DNA of 47,153 bases from an uncultured Alphaproteobacteria bacterium. Lineage in GTDB: Bacteria > Pseudomonadota > Alphaproteobacteria > HIMB59 > GCA-002718135. Location: contig CACMET010000001.1 of the NCBI GenBank assembly GCA_902612825.1, positions 99,014 through 146,166 of the forward strand, in the 5' to 3' direction. Shown in pieces: positions 1 through 8,798 of this stretch. The notes beneath the pieces were generated by a model. It ran no database searches. It was given only the letters and a program-made list of their open reading frames with translations, and was not told the DNA's origin. The first letter of the stretch is position 1. Each line of letters opens with the position of its first letter. The translations under genes were made by a program, and so were the position numbers.

Positions 1-762
1 ACAGTAAGTGATCATAATAATAAATTACCACTTCTTGCACCTATGAGTGCTGTAGCTGGCAGAATGTCGATTCAAGCTGGTGCGTATTCACTTGAAAAAC
101 ATAAGGGTGGAAGTGGTTTACTCTTAGGGGGTGCGCCTGGGGTTCAACCCGGAAATGTTTTAATTTTAGGTGGAGGTGTTGTAGGTGAAAATGCAGCAAT
201 AATTGCTACAGGTATGCAAGCAAAAGTTTTCATCGTTGATAAATCAGAAAAAAGATTAGAAGAATTACAAGAAAAATTTGGTGATAAAATAGAACCACTA
301 CACAGTGATAAAATAAATCTAAAAGATTATATTTCTGAATGTGATTTACTAATTGGTGGCGTACTTGTTCCAGGTTCTAATGCTCCTAAGATCATAACTA
401 AGGATATGATCAAAGAGATGAAAAGTGGATCTGTAATTGTTGATGTTGCAATTGATCAAGGCGGTTGTGTTGAAACTAGTAAACCAACAACTCATGCAAA
501 CCCTACATATGTTGTTGATGATGTTGTTCATTATTGTGTTGCAAATATGCCAGGTGGAGTTCCTAGAACTTCCACTCTTGCTTTAAATGCAGTCACTTTG
601 CCATTTATTCAAAACTTAGCTTCTAATGGTTTTAAAGATGCTTTAAAAAATGATAAAAATTTTATGAATGGTTTAAATATTTTTAAAGGGGCCATTACAT
701 ATAAAGCTATTGCTGATGATTTAAATTATGATTATGCTAATCCAGAAACTTTAGTCCACTAG
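1..762 (+). CDS. ald: Alanine dehydrogenase, C-terminal part (5' end outside window)
   Basis: NAD-dependent L-alanine dehydrogenase (L-alanine to pyruvate plus ammonia, cytoplasmic), cut by the window edge. The reading frame is open from base 1, so the Met at base 43 is internal. The Rossmann glycine motif GGGVVGENAA is clear near the middle of the fragment. The segments LIGGVLVPG, VDVAIDQGGC and NMPGGVPRTST are hallmarks of alanine dehydrogenase rather than of transhydrogenase alpha subunits, which share the fold. The stop overlaps by 4 bases the stop of the convergent methyltransferase gene. It probably recycles amino nitrogen or supplies pyruvate; nothing ties it to the sugar genes that follow. 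Confidence 0.93.
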   Translation, partial: TVSDHNNKLPLLAPMSAVAGRMSIQAGAYSLEKHKGGSGLLLGGAPGVQPGNVLILGGGVVGENAAIIATGMQAKVFIVDKSEKRLEELQEKFGDKIEPLHSDKINLKDYISECDLLIGGVLVPGSNAPKIITKDMIKEMKSGSVIVDVAIDQGGCVETSKPTTHANPTYVVDDVVHYCVANMPGGVPRTSTLALNAVTLPFIQNLASNGFKDALKNDKNFMNGLNIFKGAITYKAIADDLNYDYANPETLVH

Positions 763-1808
763 AAACTATTAGAAGCTTCCACCATTATTTTTAATTTTAT
801 TTTTGCTAAATCTTTAGTTAAGTGACCAAGACCGCAATCAGGAGCAACAATTAATTGTTCCTTATCAATAAACTTTAATGCTTCATTTATTCTTGAGACA
901 ATTTCTTCTTTAGTCTCAACTTGAGAGCTTGCTATTTTCACTAAACCAAAAATAACTTTTGTTTGTTTAAAATCTTTTAAAAAATTTAAATCATTATATC
1001 GATGAGCATCTTCTATAGAAACTGTATCTATAATTGATTCATCTAAAGCTTTACTAATTTTACTGTAAGAATCTAAAGGCGCTTTTGGATAATCTACTGC
1101 ATCTAATTTATCAGGATAGCCGCAACAAATATGAGTAATTTTTTCAATATTTTGATTATTAATATCCTTAAAACATCTTTCTAGGTTTTTGATTCCAAAA
1201 TTAAGAGCATTTTCTGGTTTTCTAGCAAACAACGGTTCATCGACTTGAATATATTTACATCCTGCATCAACCAATCTTTTAATTTCTACATTAATAGCAT
1301 CAGCTAAGTCTTCACCCATATGCTCATCTGAATCATAAAATGTATTTGCTATGGTGTCTGTTATAGTCATTGGTCCAGGAATAGTAATTTTTATATCTTT
1401 ATTGGTTAAACTCTGATTTTTTTTCCACTCTTCAACTAAAAAAGATTCTTTTGCTTTAACTTTTGAAGTTATTGTTGGTAACCAGCATTTATAATTCCCT
1501 GTCCTAGCAACTTTTTCTGTGAGATTTGCAAAATCAATTCCTTCTAAATATCTACAATGATAGTGAATATAATTTTCTCTTCTAACTTCACCATCGGTTA
1601 GGATATCAATACCGCATTCTTCCTGATCACTAATTATTTCTTTGGTAGCTTTATTAAATAACTCTTCAACATTATCGCCCATCTTATTTATTTCATCTTC
1701 GTAAAATTTAGTTGGATATTCTGTATCTGTACCACCAGAAGCATTAAACCAATCAGTTATTTTTAAGTAGCTTGGTTTTGGATAGGCGCCTATAACAGTC
1801 GTTAACAT
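759..1808 (-). CDS. Core MetE-type (cobalamin-independent) methionine synthase family protein
   Basis: A zinc-dependent methyltransferase of the UROD/MetE fold, about 349 residues, corresponding only to the C-terminal catalytic half of full-length MetE (about 750 residues). Candidate zinc ligands are visible: HICCGYP in the second half and the late Cys in VAPDCGLGHL. The N-terminal IGAYPKPSYL resembles the start of other core-MetE proteins. An upstream in-frame ATG at 1859 exists, but it would overlap the preceding gene. The ATG at 1808 leaves a 7-base gap after the hydrolase stop and gives the conserved start MLTTVIGAYP, so I chose it. The two leftward genes look like one transcript. Family members are often called methionine synthase II, but short MetE-like proteins can use methyl donors other than polyglutamyl-folate, so the donor is unknown. 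Confidence 0.82.
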   Translation of the reverse strand: MLTTVIGAYPKPSYLKITDWFNASGGTDTEYPTKFYEDEINKMGDNVEELFNKATKEIISDQEECGIDILTDGEVRRENYIHYHCRYLEGIDFANLTEKVARTGNYKCWLPTITSKVKAKESFLVEEWKKNQSLTNKDIKITIPGPMTITDTIANTFYDSDEHMGEDLADAINVEIKRLVDAGCKYIQVDEPLFARKPENALNFGIKNLERCFKDINNQNIEKITHICCGYPDKLDAVDYPKAPLDSYSKISKALDESIIDTVSIEDAHRYNDLNFLKDFKQTKVIFGLVKIASSQVETKEEIVSRINEALKFIDKEQLIVAPDCGLGHLTKDLAKIKLKIMVEASNSF

Positions 1809-1815
1809 ATCTTTA

Positions 1816-3351
1816 TTATTCCATTTTTCTACTAAATGGTCCAGAATTTGTATTAACACCTGAACTGGAAAGTTTAGTGTTTGATAATTGTCGCTCCTGA
1901 TGAATCATGCGGTGACTTAACAATTTTGATACTAGTTCATGTTTTATATCTTGAAATTCTTTTAAGTCTGATAGATCATTTATTTCCTCAGGATCTTTAT
2001 CTAAATCAAATAATAAACATGGCAATGAAGGAAAATGAACATATTTCCATTTATTATTTCTAATGACTGATAGATTACATTGTTCGGGTGCTAATTTTTT
2101 ATCTTTAACAAATGAAGTACTTTCTCTAAAATCATAATCAAAAACAACATATTCTTTATTAGGTGATTTTTCGTATTTATAATTGATATTGTGCATAAGT
2201 GATTGACCATTCCAATCAATGGGGATGTCACCACCAAGCCATTCTAAAATTGTAGGAGCAACATCTACAGATTCTGTTAAATGATTAATTTCTTTTGGAT
2301 TGTTTTGAGGCAGATAAATAAATAATGGAATTCTATAAGAAGAGTCCCACCAACCTAATTTCCCCCATAAATTATTTTCATTTAACATCTCTCCATGATC
2401 ACTTGTAAATATTATCATTGTATTCTCTTCTTGTCCTGATTCTTTCAGAGCATTCAAAATTTTACCAATATTAAAATCAACTTCAGCGCACATAGCAAAA
2501 TAGACACTCATAATATTTTTGATATCTTGATCTTTTAAAAGATCATAATTAATTTCAGAATAATTTTCTTTTAATAAAAATTTTTTACATAACTCTTCAA
2601 GTAGTGGATGTTTTTTTGATAATTCTTTCAGTGAAATATCATTTTTAGATAAGTTAATACTATCTGGATTAAATTTACTAAACCATGGATCTGCAACATG
2701 AAAAGGTGGGTGTGGTTTTAAAAAAGATACATGCATAAAAAATGGATCTTTGACTTTTTTTAAATCGTTAACAACTTTGTCTGCTAAAAATGCGGTGTCC
2801 GAAAATTCAGTTGGAATATAATATGGTTCATAAATATACGCTTGATCATCTTTAGGCTTTCTTCCTTTGTACAAATCTTCTGCTTTATTAATTTCAAAAC
2901 CATTTTGATTAAGATGCTTAGCCCAAGGCTCCGGTTTTCCTCCTGGTAAAACACAACCATCATCAAACCCTTCCATTGGTGATTCATAGGTAAAATTTTT
3001 TTTATCTTTTGGATCCAAGTATCTTGGATCCCAAGAAGTATCAGTGTATCCGTAAAGTCTTGGATTATAATTTAGTTTACGAACTTCTTTAGCGATATTT
3101 GTAAATCTTTTATCAAGAGGAGCACCATTATATACTGAACGATGTATAAATGGATATAAACCTGTAAGCATTGTAGTTCTAGATGGACCACAAGGGACAA
3201 TTCCAGCAAAATGTGATTTAAAAATTACACTTTTTGTTGCAAGTTTGTCTAAGTTTGGTGTTAGAGCATATGGATGATTTAGGAAGCTAAAGCAGTCAAA
3301 ACGCCATTGATCAGCACATATAAAAAGAACAGATTTTTTGGATTTTTCCAT
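1816..3351 (-). CDS. Formylglycine-dependent hydrolase (phosphonate monoester hydrolase / sulfatase family)
   Basis: A 511-residue alkaline-phosphatase-superfamily hydrolase. The type I sulfatase signature CGPSRTTMLTG starts at Cys54, the residue normally oxidised to formylglycine. An N-terminal metal Asp14 lies in ICADQWRFD, and the second metal motif FTSDHGE is at about 315-321. There is no signal peptide, so the enzyme should be cytoplasmic. Several segments (VPCGPSR...LTGLYPF..HR, KPHPPF, YDFRES, WKYVHFPSLPCLLFDLD..P) match what I recall of rhizobial phosphonate monoester hydrolase better than secreted polysaccharide sulfatases. The substrate may therefore be a phosphodiester, phosphonate ester or sulfate ester. 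It is divergent from the transporter operon at 3503 and probably cotranscribed with the MetE-like gene. No formylglycine-generating enzyme is in the window. Confidence 0.85.
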   Translation of the reverse strand: MEKSKKSVLFICADQWRFDCFSFLNHPYALTPNLDKLATKSVIFKSHFAGIVPCGPSRTTMLTGLYPFIHRSVYNGAPLDKRFTNIAKEVRKLNYNPRLYGYTDTSWDPRYLDPKDKKNFTYESPMEGFDDGCVLPGGKPEPWAKHLNQNGFEINKAEDLYKGRKPKDDQAYIYEPYYIPTEFSDTAFLADKVVNDLKKVKDPFFMHVSFLKPHPPFHVADPWFSKFNPDSINLSKNDISLKELSKKHPLLEELCKKFLLKENYSEINYDLLKDQDIKNIMSVYFAMCAEVDFNIGKILNALKESGQEENTMIIFTSDHGEMLNENNLWGKLGWWDSSYRIPLFIYLPQNNPKEINHLTESVDVAPTILEWLGGDIPIDWNGQSLMHNINYKYEKSPNKEYVVFDYDFRESTSFVKDKKLAPEQCNLSVIRNNKWKYVHFPSLPCLLFDLDKDPEEINDLSDLKEFQDIKHELVSKLLSHRMIHQERQLSNTKLSSSGVNTNSGPFSRKME

Positions 3352-3393
3352 ATTTACTAATGTTTATTAAAGTAATTAATTAAGAAGAAATAC

Positions 3394-3415
3394 ACAATTT
3401 TTTTAAAAAAATTGT
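3394..3415. promoter_or_regulatory. Perfect 22-base palindrome in divergent promoter region
   Basis: The 151-base gap between the leftward hydrolase and the rightward transporter operon must hold both promoters. This palindrome has two 11-base arms (ACAA followed by seven T, then the exact complement). It could be a DNA-binding site, a terminator-like hairpin or simply AT-rich symmetry; no regulator gene is adjacent. Confidence 0.4.
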
Positions 3416-3452
3416 AATAAAAATGTCAAATATTTTTGCTAAAAAGTCAAAA

Positions 3453-3466
3453 TTGTTTACAAACAA
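3453..3466. promoter_or_regulatory. Inverted repeat TTGTTT-AC-AAACAA upstream of transporter operon
   Basis: Six-base arms around a two-base spacer lie 37 bases upstream of the substrate-binding-protein start, where an operator or an activator site would be expected. A good ribosome-binding site (AGGAGA, 3491-3496) follows, 6 bases before the ATG at 3503. I could not assign convincing -35 and -10 boxes. Confidence 0.35.
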
Positions 3467-3502
3467 ATTCATACGATAAATTTATCTTATAGGAGAAAAT
3501 AT

Positions 3503-5557
3503 ATGTTAAAAAAAATATTCATAGCGTTAGTATTTTCTTCCGCAACCTTTGTCTGGAGTGGAAGCTCTTTTGCAGGTGGTCATTGCGTAGGTACAACAAT
3601 GAACGATGCTCAGACAGGCGGAAAATATCCTCAGCAATATGAGTTATCAGAATATGAAAGTGCAGCCAGCTGTACTATGAAGTTTTCAGATAATCCTAAT
3701 ATTGCTAGCATTAACGCTACAATACAAGGTAACCCAGGAAGCCTACCTCCAGTCGAGGATAGATTACCTGATGAACCGCTTGTTGTAGTACCATATGAGT
3801 CTATTGGTAAATATGGAAATACAATAAACTTCTTATCGAACGCAACTGAAGCTGGAACTTCTGATATGTTATCTACAAGACACGTAAACTTATTACGTTT
3901 TGCTGATGACTTAACTACAATTGTTCCAAACGTTGCTAAAGATTATGAGTGGAATGATGATTTTACTACTTTAACATTCATGTTACGTAAAGGTCACAAG
4001 TGGTCAAATGGTGAACCTTTTGTAGCAAGAGATGTTGAGTTTTGGTACGAAGACTTGATGATGAATCCAAAGATTCGTGAAAAACCATATCCATATCTTT
4101 TAGTTGGTGGTGAGCCAATGACTGTTGATGTAATTGATGATCAAACAGTTAGATTTAACTTACCATCTCCGTTCCCTGGTTTAACTGCAACTATCGCATG
4201 GTCATATAACCAGTTCTTCATGCCTTCACATTTCCTAGAACAATTCCATCCGGAAATTGATTCAAATGCTGATGCAAATGCTCAGGCATTAGGATTTGCA
4301 GATGGTTATGATGCTTTAGCAGCATATTATGGTAACTCAGGTTGGACTGATACTCCAACTCCTTTACTAGCTAAACCAGATCTAGTTGCTGGATTACCTT
4401 ATGCAGCTTATCCTTCTTTAGAAGCTTACATGACTATTGAAGACACTACTGAAGGTAGAGTCTATGCAGCTAACCCATACTTTTTCCAAGTTGATACAGC
4501 TGGGAATCAATTACCATACATTGATTATCAAAATGAAAGATACATCAATGAAAATGAAATAAGATTGTTAAAACTTGTTAATGGTGAAGTTGATTATAAA
4601 TCACAGTCTGTTCAATTAGAGTCCGCTCCTCAATTACTTGATGGTGCTGAGTCTGGTGGATATCAAGTTCAAATCAATCCAGGTTGTGGTGCTGCATTAT
4701 TTAGTTTTAATGTAACACATCCTGATCCTGAAAAACGTAAAGTCTATGGCGATATTCGTTTCCGTCAAGCAATGTCAATTGCTATGAATAGAGACGAGAT
4801 CAACGAAGTTGCATATTACGGTTTAGGTAAAGTTGAGCAGTTTGTAGGATTTTCTCCTGCACCTGACTTCGTTCCTGAAAGTATAAAAATGCATATGACT
4901 CAATACGATCCAGATGGAGCAAATGCTCTTCTTGATGAAGTAGGATTAAAAGACGTTGATGGTGATGGATTTAGAGAATTACCAAATGGTGATGCTCTAG
5001 CTATTAACATTGACTACGCTACTCAAGGTATTGGTGGTGTTGAAGTTGAACTTGTTGCAAGATACTTCAATGAAGTTGGAGTAAAAACTACTTTTAAAGA
5101 GGTAACTCCAGATGAATATCGTGGTTCGCAAGCTGCTAACCAACTTGACGTTCATGTTTGGGATAAAGGTCAACCATTAGCAATTGTTGCTGGTAACCCA
5201 GAAACATTTAAACCTCCGTTTGGTAACTATTTTAACCATACACAAGGTTTAGATTGGGCAGCATACATTGATAGTAATGGTGACGAAGGTACTGAACCTC
5301 CTCAGTGGGTATATGACTTAAGTGATGGAATTGATAAATTCCAATCTTACGCTCTTGGTACTGCTGAGTCTAATGAGTGGGGTGAAAAAATTGCAACAAT
5401 GTTAACAGAGCAAAGTCTATTGATTGGTACGGTGAAAGCACCTTTCCCAACTTATCATAGAAATGCTTTGAAAAACTTTACGCAGTTTAAAACTACTTCT
5501 TATGAGTATTATAGAACATACCCATACCTAGCTACTCAATGGTGGTTAGACGAGTAA
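3503..5557 (+). CDS. ABC transporter substrate-binding protein, family 5
   Basis: A periplasmic solute receptor of the DppA/OppA-type family (SBP_bac_5), 684 residues. It has a clear signal peptide (MLKKIFIALVFSSATFVW..., likely cleaved near SSFA-GG at residues 24-25). Typical family-5 stretches follow: YEWNDDFTTLTFMLRKGHKWSNGEPF near residue 145, then the INPGCGAALFSFNVTHPDP and IRFRQAMSIAMNRDEIN regions. At this length it belongs with the large family-5 receptors often found in oligosaccharide rather than dipeptide systems. It heads a run containing two permeases and two ATPases, followed by sugar-enzyme genes, so a glycoside or oligosaccharide ligand is more likely than peptides; this is inference from context. 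It has a strong ribosome-binding site and is followed by a hairpin terminator, consistent with higher expression than the downstream genes. Confidence 0.9.
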   Translation: MLKKIFIALVFSSATFVWSGSSFAGGHCVGTTMNDAQTGGKYPQQYELSEYESAASCTMKFSDNPNIASINATIQGNPGSLPPVEDRLPDEPLVVVPYESIGKYGNTINFLSNATEAGTSDMLSTRHVNLLRFADDLTTIVPNVAKDYEWNDDFTTLTFMLRKGHKWSNGEPFVARDVEFWYEDLMMNPKIREKPYPYLLVGGEPMTVDVIDDQTVRFNLPSPFPGLTATIAWSYNQFFMPSHFLEQFHPEIDSNADANAQALGFADGYDALAAYYGNSGWTDTPTPLLAKPDLVAGLPYAAYPSLEAYMTIEDTTEGRVYAANPYFFQVDTAGNQLPYIDYQNERYINENEIRLLKLVNGEVDYKSQSVQLESAPQLLDGAESGGYQVQINPGCGAALFSFNVTHPDPEKRKVYGDIRFRQAMSIAMNRDEINEVAYYGLGKVEQFVGFSPAPDFVPESIKMHMTQYDPDGANALLDEVGLKDVDGDGFRELPNGDALAINIDYATQGIGGVEVELVARYFNEVGVKTTFKEVTPDEYRGSQAANQLDVHVWDKGQPLAIVAGNPETFKPPFGNYFNHTQGLDWAAYIDSNGDEGTEPPQWVYDLSDGIDKFQSYALGTAESNEWGEKIATMLTEQSLLIGTVKAPFPTYHRNALKNFTQFKTTSYEYYRTYPYLATQWWLDE

Positions 5558-5578
5558 TTTAACTCAATAAATAATAAA

Positions 5579-5607
5579 AAAAGCGGCAATTATATATTGC
5601 CGCTTTT
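5579..5607 (+). terminator. Intrinsic terminator / attenuator after binding-protein gene
   Basis: An 11-base-pair perfect stem (AAAAGCGGCAA with its complement) closes a 7-base loop and is followed by a T-rich run. It sits between the receptor gene and its permeases. Partial termination here would give more receptor than membrane components, a known arrangement for ABC importers. Confidence 0.85.
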
Positions 5608-5643
5608 CTTTTTTTAATTATTCTTGTCTCCTAATTATTTTAT

Positions 5644-6657
5644 ATGATTAATTTTATACAATTTACTCTCACAAGAGCAGGACTTGCAATTATAACTTTG
5701 CTTCTTGTATGCTTTATTGTTTTTTCATTAATGGAATTAGTTCCTGGAACTTGTGCTGAAAGATATCTAGCATTTAAAAATACACAAGGATCACAAATAA
5801 CTTATGAAGACATAGAAAAAGAAAAAATTCGTTTAGGTTTAGATAAACCTTTTTTGTATAGATATGGCAAATGGGTTTCTAATATAGTTTTTAATGGAGA
5901 TTTTGGTGACAGTTGTATTTTAAGAATGAATATTAATGAATTATTAAGTGGAAGATTTACTTTATCTCTAACAATATGTTTGGTTGCACTAATATTTTCA
6001 TATTTAATAGCCATACCAGTTGGGATTATATCGGCCACGACAAAATATGCTTCTTTAGATAATACCCTTAAATTTATTAGTTATCTTGGAATAGCTCTGC
6101 CCAACTTTTTAGTAGCACTCTGTATTATGCTTTTTATGACTGTTTATTATGGGGATACAATGACAGGTTTATTCTCTCAAGAATATGAAAACGAACCATG
6201 GTCATCAGCAAAATTATTTGATTTTTTAAGCAGAGCTTGGCTCCCCATTTTTGTTTTAGGTTGGAATGCCACTGCCTTTGCTCTTCAAACAGTTAGAGCA
6301 CTGATGCTAGATGAAAATGATAAACTATATGTAATGGCTGCAAGAGCTAGAGGAATATCTGGAATGAGTTTATTGTGGAGATATCCTGCAAAACATTCTT
6401 TAGGTCCAGTTATCAATTCTATAGGTTTTGACCTTAATCGAATATTTAGTGCATTACCGATTGTGGCCTTAATTTTAATTCTTACCGAAGCTGGTGCATT
6501 ATTGATTGAAGCTTTAGCAAGGTCAAATGATCAGCAATTAGCAGGTGCAATTATTTTTCTTTTAACAGCAACAATTGTTTTTGTTAATTTTATAACGGAT
6601 ATTATTTTAGCTATAATTGATCCAAGAATAAGAAAAGGAGTTATGGGTGGAGGTTAG
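5644..6657 (+). CDS. ABC transporter permease, DppB type
   Basis: First inner-membrane permease of the family-5 importer, 337 residues. It has an N-terminal membrane segment (LTRAGLAIITLLLVCFIVFS), a periplasmic loop rich in charge (about 35-95), and then five further hydrophobic helices. The cytoplasmic coupling region lies around AARARGISGMSLLWRYPAKHSLGPVI (about 230-255), with the usual Ala/Gly pattern that contacts the ATPase. It ends in LAIIDPRIRKG, a common DppB ending. Its 3' end overlaps the next permease by 11 bases, indicating translational coupling. Substrate specificity is not readable from the permease. Confidence 0.9.
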   Translation: MINFIQFTLTRAGLAIITLLLVCFIVFSLMELVPGTCAERYLAFKNTQGSQITYEDIEKEKIRLGLDKPFLYRYGKWVSNIVFNGDFGDSCILRMNINELLSGRFTLSLTICLVALIFSYLIAIPVGIISATTKYASLDNTLKFISYLGIALPNFLVALCIMLFMTVYYGDTMTGLFSQEYENEPWSSAKLFDFLSRAWLPIFVLGWNATAFALQTVRALMLDENDKLYVMAARARGISGMSLLWRYPAKHSLGPVINSIGFDLNRIFSALPIVALILILTEAGALLIEALARSNDQQLAGAIIFLLTATIVFVNFITDIILAIIDPRIRKGVMGGG

Positions 6658-7807
6658 TAATCAAAAAAAAGAGGCTTATTATACTGCAACACAAATGCAG
6701 TTAGTAAGAACACGCTTCTTCGGAAATAGATCAGCTATGATTGCTGGCTCTATTTTATTGTTTATGATTATTTGTAGTCTCTTTGCAGATTTTCTATCCC
6801 CTTATGATCCAACAATTAAAGGAAGAGATAAAGATTATGAAAATGGAGCACCTCAAATTCCAATGTTTTGGGATGATAATGGATTTTCTGCTAGGCCGTT
6901 TTTACACACATTAGAAAAGTATAGAGGAGCAGATACAAATTTCAGATGGGTGTATAAAGTTGATACAGAAAAAAGAAGATACGTTTATTTTTTTGTCGAA
7001 GGTTGGGAATATAAAGTTTTTGATTTTAATATAAATCTTCCAGGTAAAATTTTAGATTTTAAAATTCCAGGTTTTACATTTAATACCCATTTATTTGGCG
7101 TCGAAGAGGGTGGAATTCACATATTTGGAACAGATAAAGCAGGAAAAGATTTATTTAGTAGAACGTTAAGTGCAATTTATATTTCGCTAGCTGTAGGTAC
7201 ACTTGGTGTTTTTATATCATTTGTACTATCGCTAATTATTGGAGGAATTTCAGGTTATTATGGTGGTTGGATTGATAGTGTACTTCAAATGTTTACTGAT
7301 GCAATTCGAACGGTTCCACCAATACCTCTCTTTATGTGTCTTGCTGCTTTTGCACCATTAGAATGGAGTTCTGAATTACGTTTCTTTTTTATATCTTGTT
7401 TACTTGGATTAATTTCATGGCCAACACTTGCTAGAAGAGTAAGAACACATCTACTTAGCGAAAGAAGCCAAGAATATATTCTTGCTGCAAAACTTTGTGG
7501 AGCATCTTCTACTCACATTATTGTAAGACATTTATTACCAAGTTTCACTAGCTACATTATTGTCGATTTAGTCATTAGTTTTCCATATATGTTATTATCT
7601 GAAACGGCTTTAAGTTTTATTGGACTTGGTTTAAGAGAACCCGTAAACTCTTTAGGTGTACTTTTGCAAAATGCAACAAAGGCTGACGTACTTTTAAACT
7701 ATCAATGGTATTTTATACCTGTATTTTTCTTAGTCGTATTAATTTTAACATTTGTTTATGTAGGGGATGGGTTACGTGATGCAGCAGATCCTCATAAGGT
7801 AAAATAA
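6647..7807 (+). CDS. ABC transporter permease, DppC type with extended periplasmic segment
   Basis: Second permease of the importer, 386 residues against about 300 for ordinary DppC. The extra length is a periplasmic segment of about 95 residues (roughly 50-145) between the first membrane helix and FGTDKAGKDLFSR, the conserved DppC entry motif. This long form is typical of family-5 systems linked to oligosaccharides. The EAA-like coupling loop is at AAKLCGASSTHIIVRHLLP. The start is a GTG at 6647, supported by AGGAG at 6636-6640; the next Met (residue 17) lacks such a site and would remove conserved N-terminal residues. The stop is one base from the start of the ATPase gene. Confidence 0.88.
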   Translation: MEVSNQKKEAYYTATQMQLVRTRFFGNRSAMIAGSILLFMIICSLFADFLSPYDPTIKGRDKDYENGAPQIPMFWDDNGFSARPFLHTLEKYRGADTNFRWVYKVDTEKRRYVYFFVEGWEYKVFDFNINLPGKILDFKIPGFTFNTHLFGVEEGGIHIFGTDKAGKDLFSRTLSAIYISLAVGTLGVFISFVLSLIIGGISGYYGGWIDSVLQMFTDAIRTVPPIPLFMCLAAFAPLEWSSELRFFFISCLLGLISWPTLARRVRTHLLSERSQEYILAAKLCGASSTHIIVRHLLPSFTSYIIVDLVISFPYMLLSETALSFIGLGLREPVNSLGVLLQNATKADVLLNYQWYFIPVFFLVVLILTFVYVGDGLRDAADPHKVK

Positions 7808-7808
7808 T

Positions 7809-8798
7809 ATGAGTCATTTATTAGAAGTAAAAAACTTAGATGTAAAATTTGATACTGATGAAGGTAGAATTACAGCAGTTGAAAACATTTCACTTTCTGT
7901 AGATCAAGGTGAAGTACTAGGTATAGTTGGTGAATCTGGATCAGGTAAATCTGTGACAGCTAAATCAATTATGAAATTAAACCCAGGTAACACCTCTTAT
8001 AATGAAGATGCAGAAATAATATTAGATAACGAAAATGTTCTTCAATTTACTTCTAAACAAGACTTAAAAAAAATTAGAGGTGGAAAAGTATCAATGATTT
8101 TTCAAGAGCCTATGGCAAGTTTTGCTCCAGCTATAAAAATTGGTGCGCAAATGGTTGAGCAATTACTAATACATAAAAATATTAATAAAGATGAAGCAAA
8201 ATCTATATCTATAAATATGCTTAAAAGAGTAGGTATTGCAGATGCAGAAAAACGGTTTAATCAATATGCATTTGAATTATCTGGAGGAATGCGTCAAAGA
8301 GCGATGATAGCTATGGCGCTTTCAACTATGCCAAAACTTTTATTGGCAGATGAGCCAACAACTGCCTTAGACGTTACAATTCAAGCTCAGGTAATTAACT
8401 TAATTAAAGATATTATAAAAGAATATCAAATGGGAGTAATATTTATTACTCATGATCTAGGTGTTATTGCCCAGGTAGCTGATCATGTAGCAGTAATGTA
8501 TTTAGGGAGTGTAGTAGAAAAAGGTCCAGTAAATGAGATTCTTAAAAATCCCAAACATCCTTATACAAAAGGTTTATTGCAAGCCTTGCCTGATATAAAT
8601 AACTTAGATGCACCATTATCCCCAATACCTGGAAACATTCCAAGTCCATTAGATAGACCTACAGGCTGTGTGTTTAGAACTAGATGCCCTCATCACAATC
8701 CAGAGGGTAAAGATGGTAAAATTGAAATGAAATTAATTGAAGTTGAACCAGGTCACTGGGTTGATCAGTGTGGAATTAAGTGTGGTCAAAATGGATAA
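7809..8798 (+). CDS. ABC transporter ATPase, DppD/OppD type
   Basis: First of two nucleotide-binding subunits, 329 residues. Walker A is GESGSGKS (about 38-45), the Q-loop region is MIFQEPM, the ABC signature is ELSGGMRQR, Walker B is LLLADEPTTALD, and the switch His is in ITHDLG. The C-terminal oligopeptide-type extension contains GCVFRTRCP and ends ...HWVDQCGIKC, giving four cysteines that could bind an iron-sulfur cluster as reported for some Opp/Dpp ATPases. Its end overlaps the next ATPase by 8 bases. Confidence 0.92.
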   Translation: MSHLLEVKNLDVKFDTDEGRITAVENISLSVDQGEVLGIVGESGSGKSVTAKSIMKLNPGNTSYNEDAEIILDNENVLQFTSKQDLKKIRGGKVSMIFQEPMASFAPAIKIGAQMVEQLLIHKNINKDEAKSISINMLKRVGIADAEKRFNQYAFELSGGMRQRAMIAMALSTMPKLLLADEPTTALDVTIQAQVINLIKDIIKEYQMGVIFITHDLGVIAQVADHVAVMYLGSVVEKGPVNEILKNPKHPYTKGLLQALPDINNLDAPLSPIPGNIPSPLDRPTGCVFRTRCPHHNPEGKDGKIEMKLIEVEPGHWVDQCGIKCGQNG

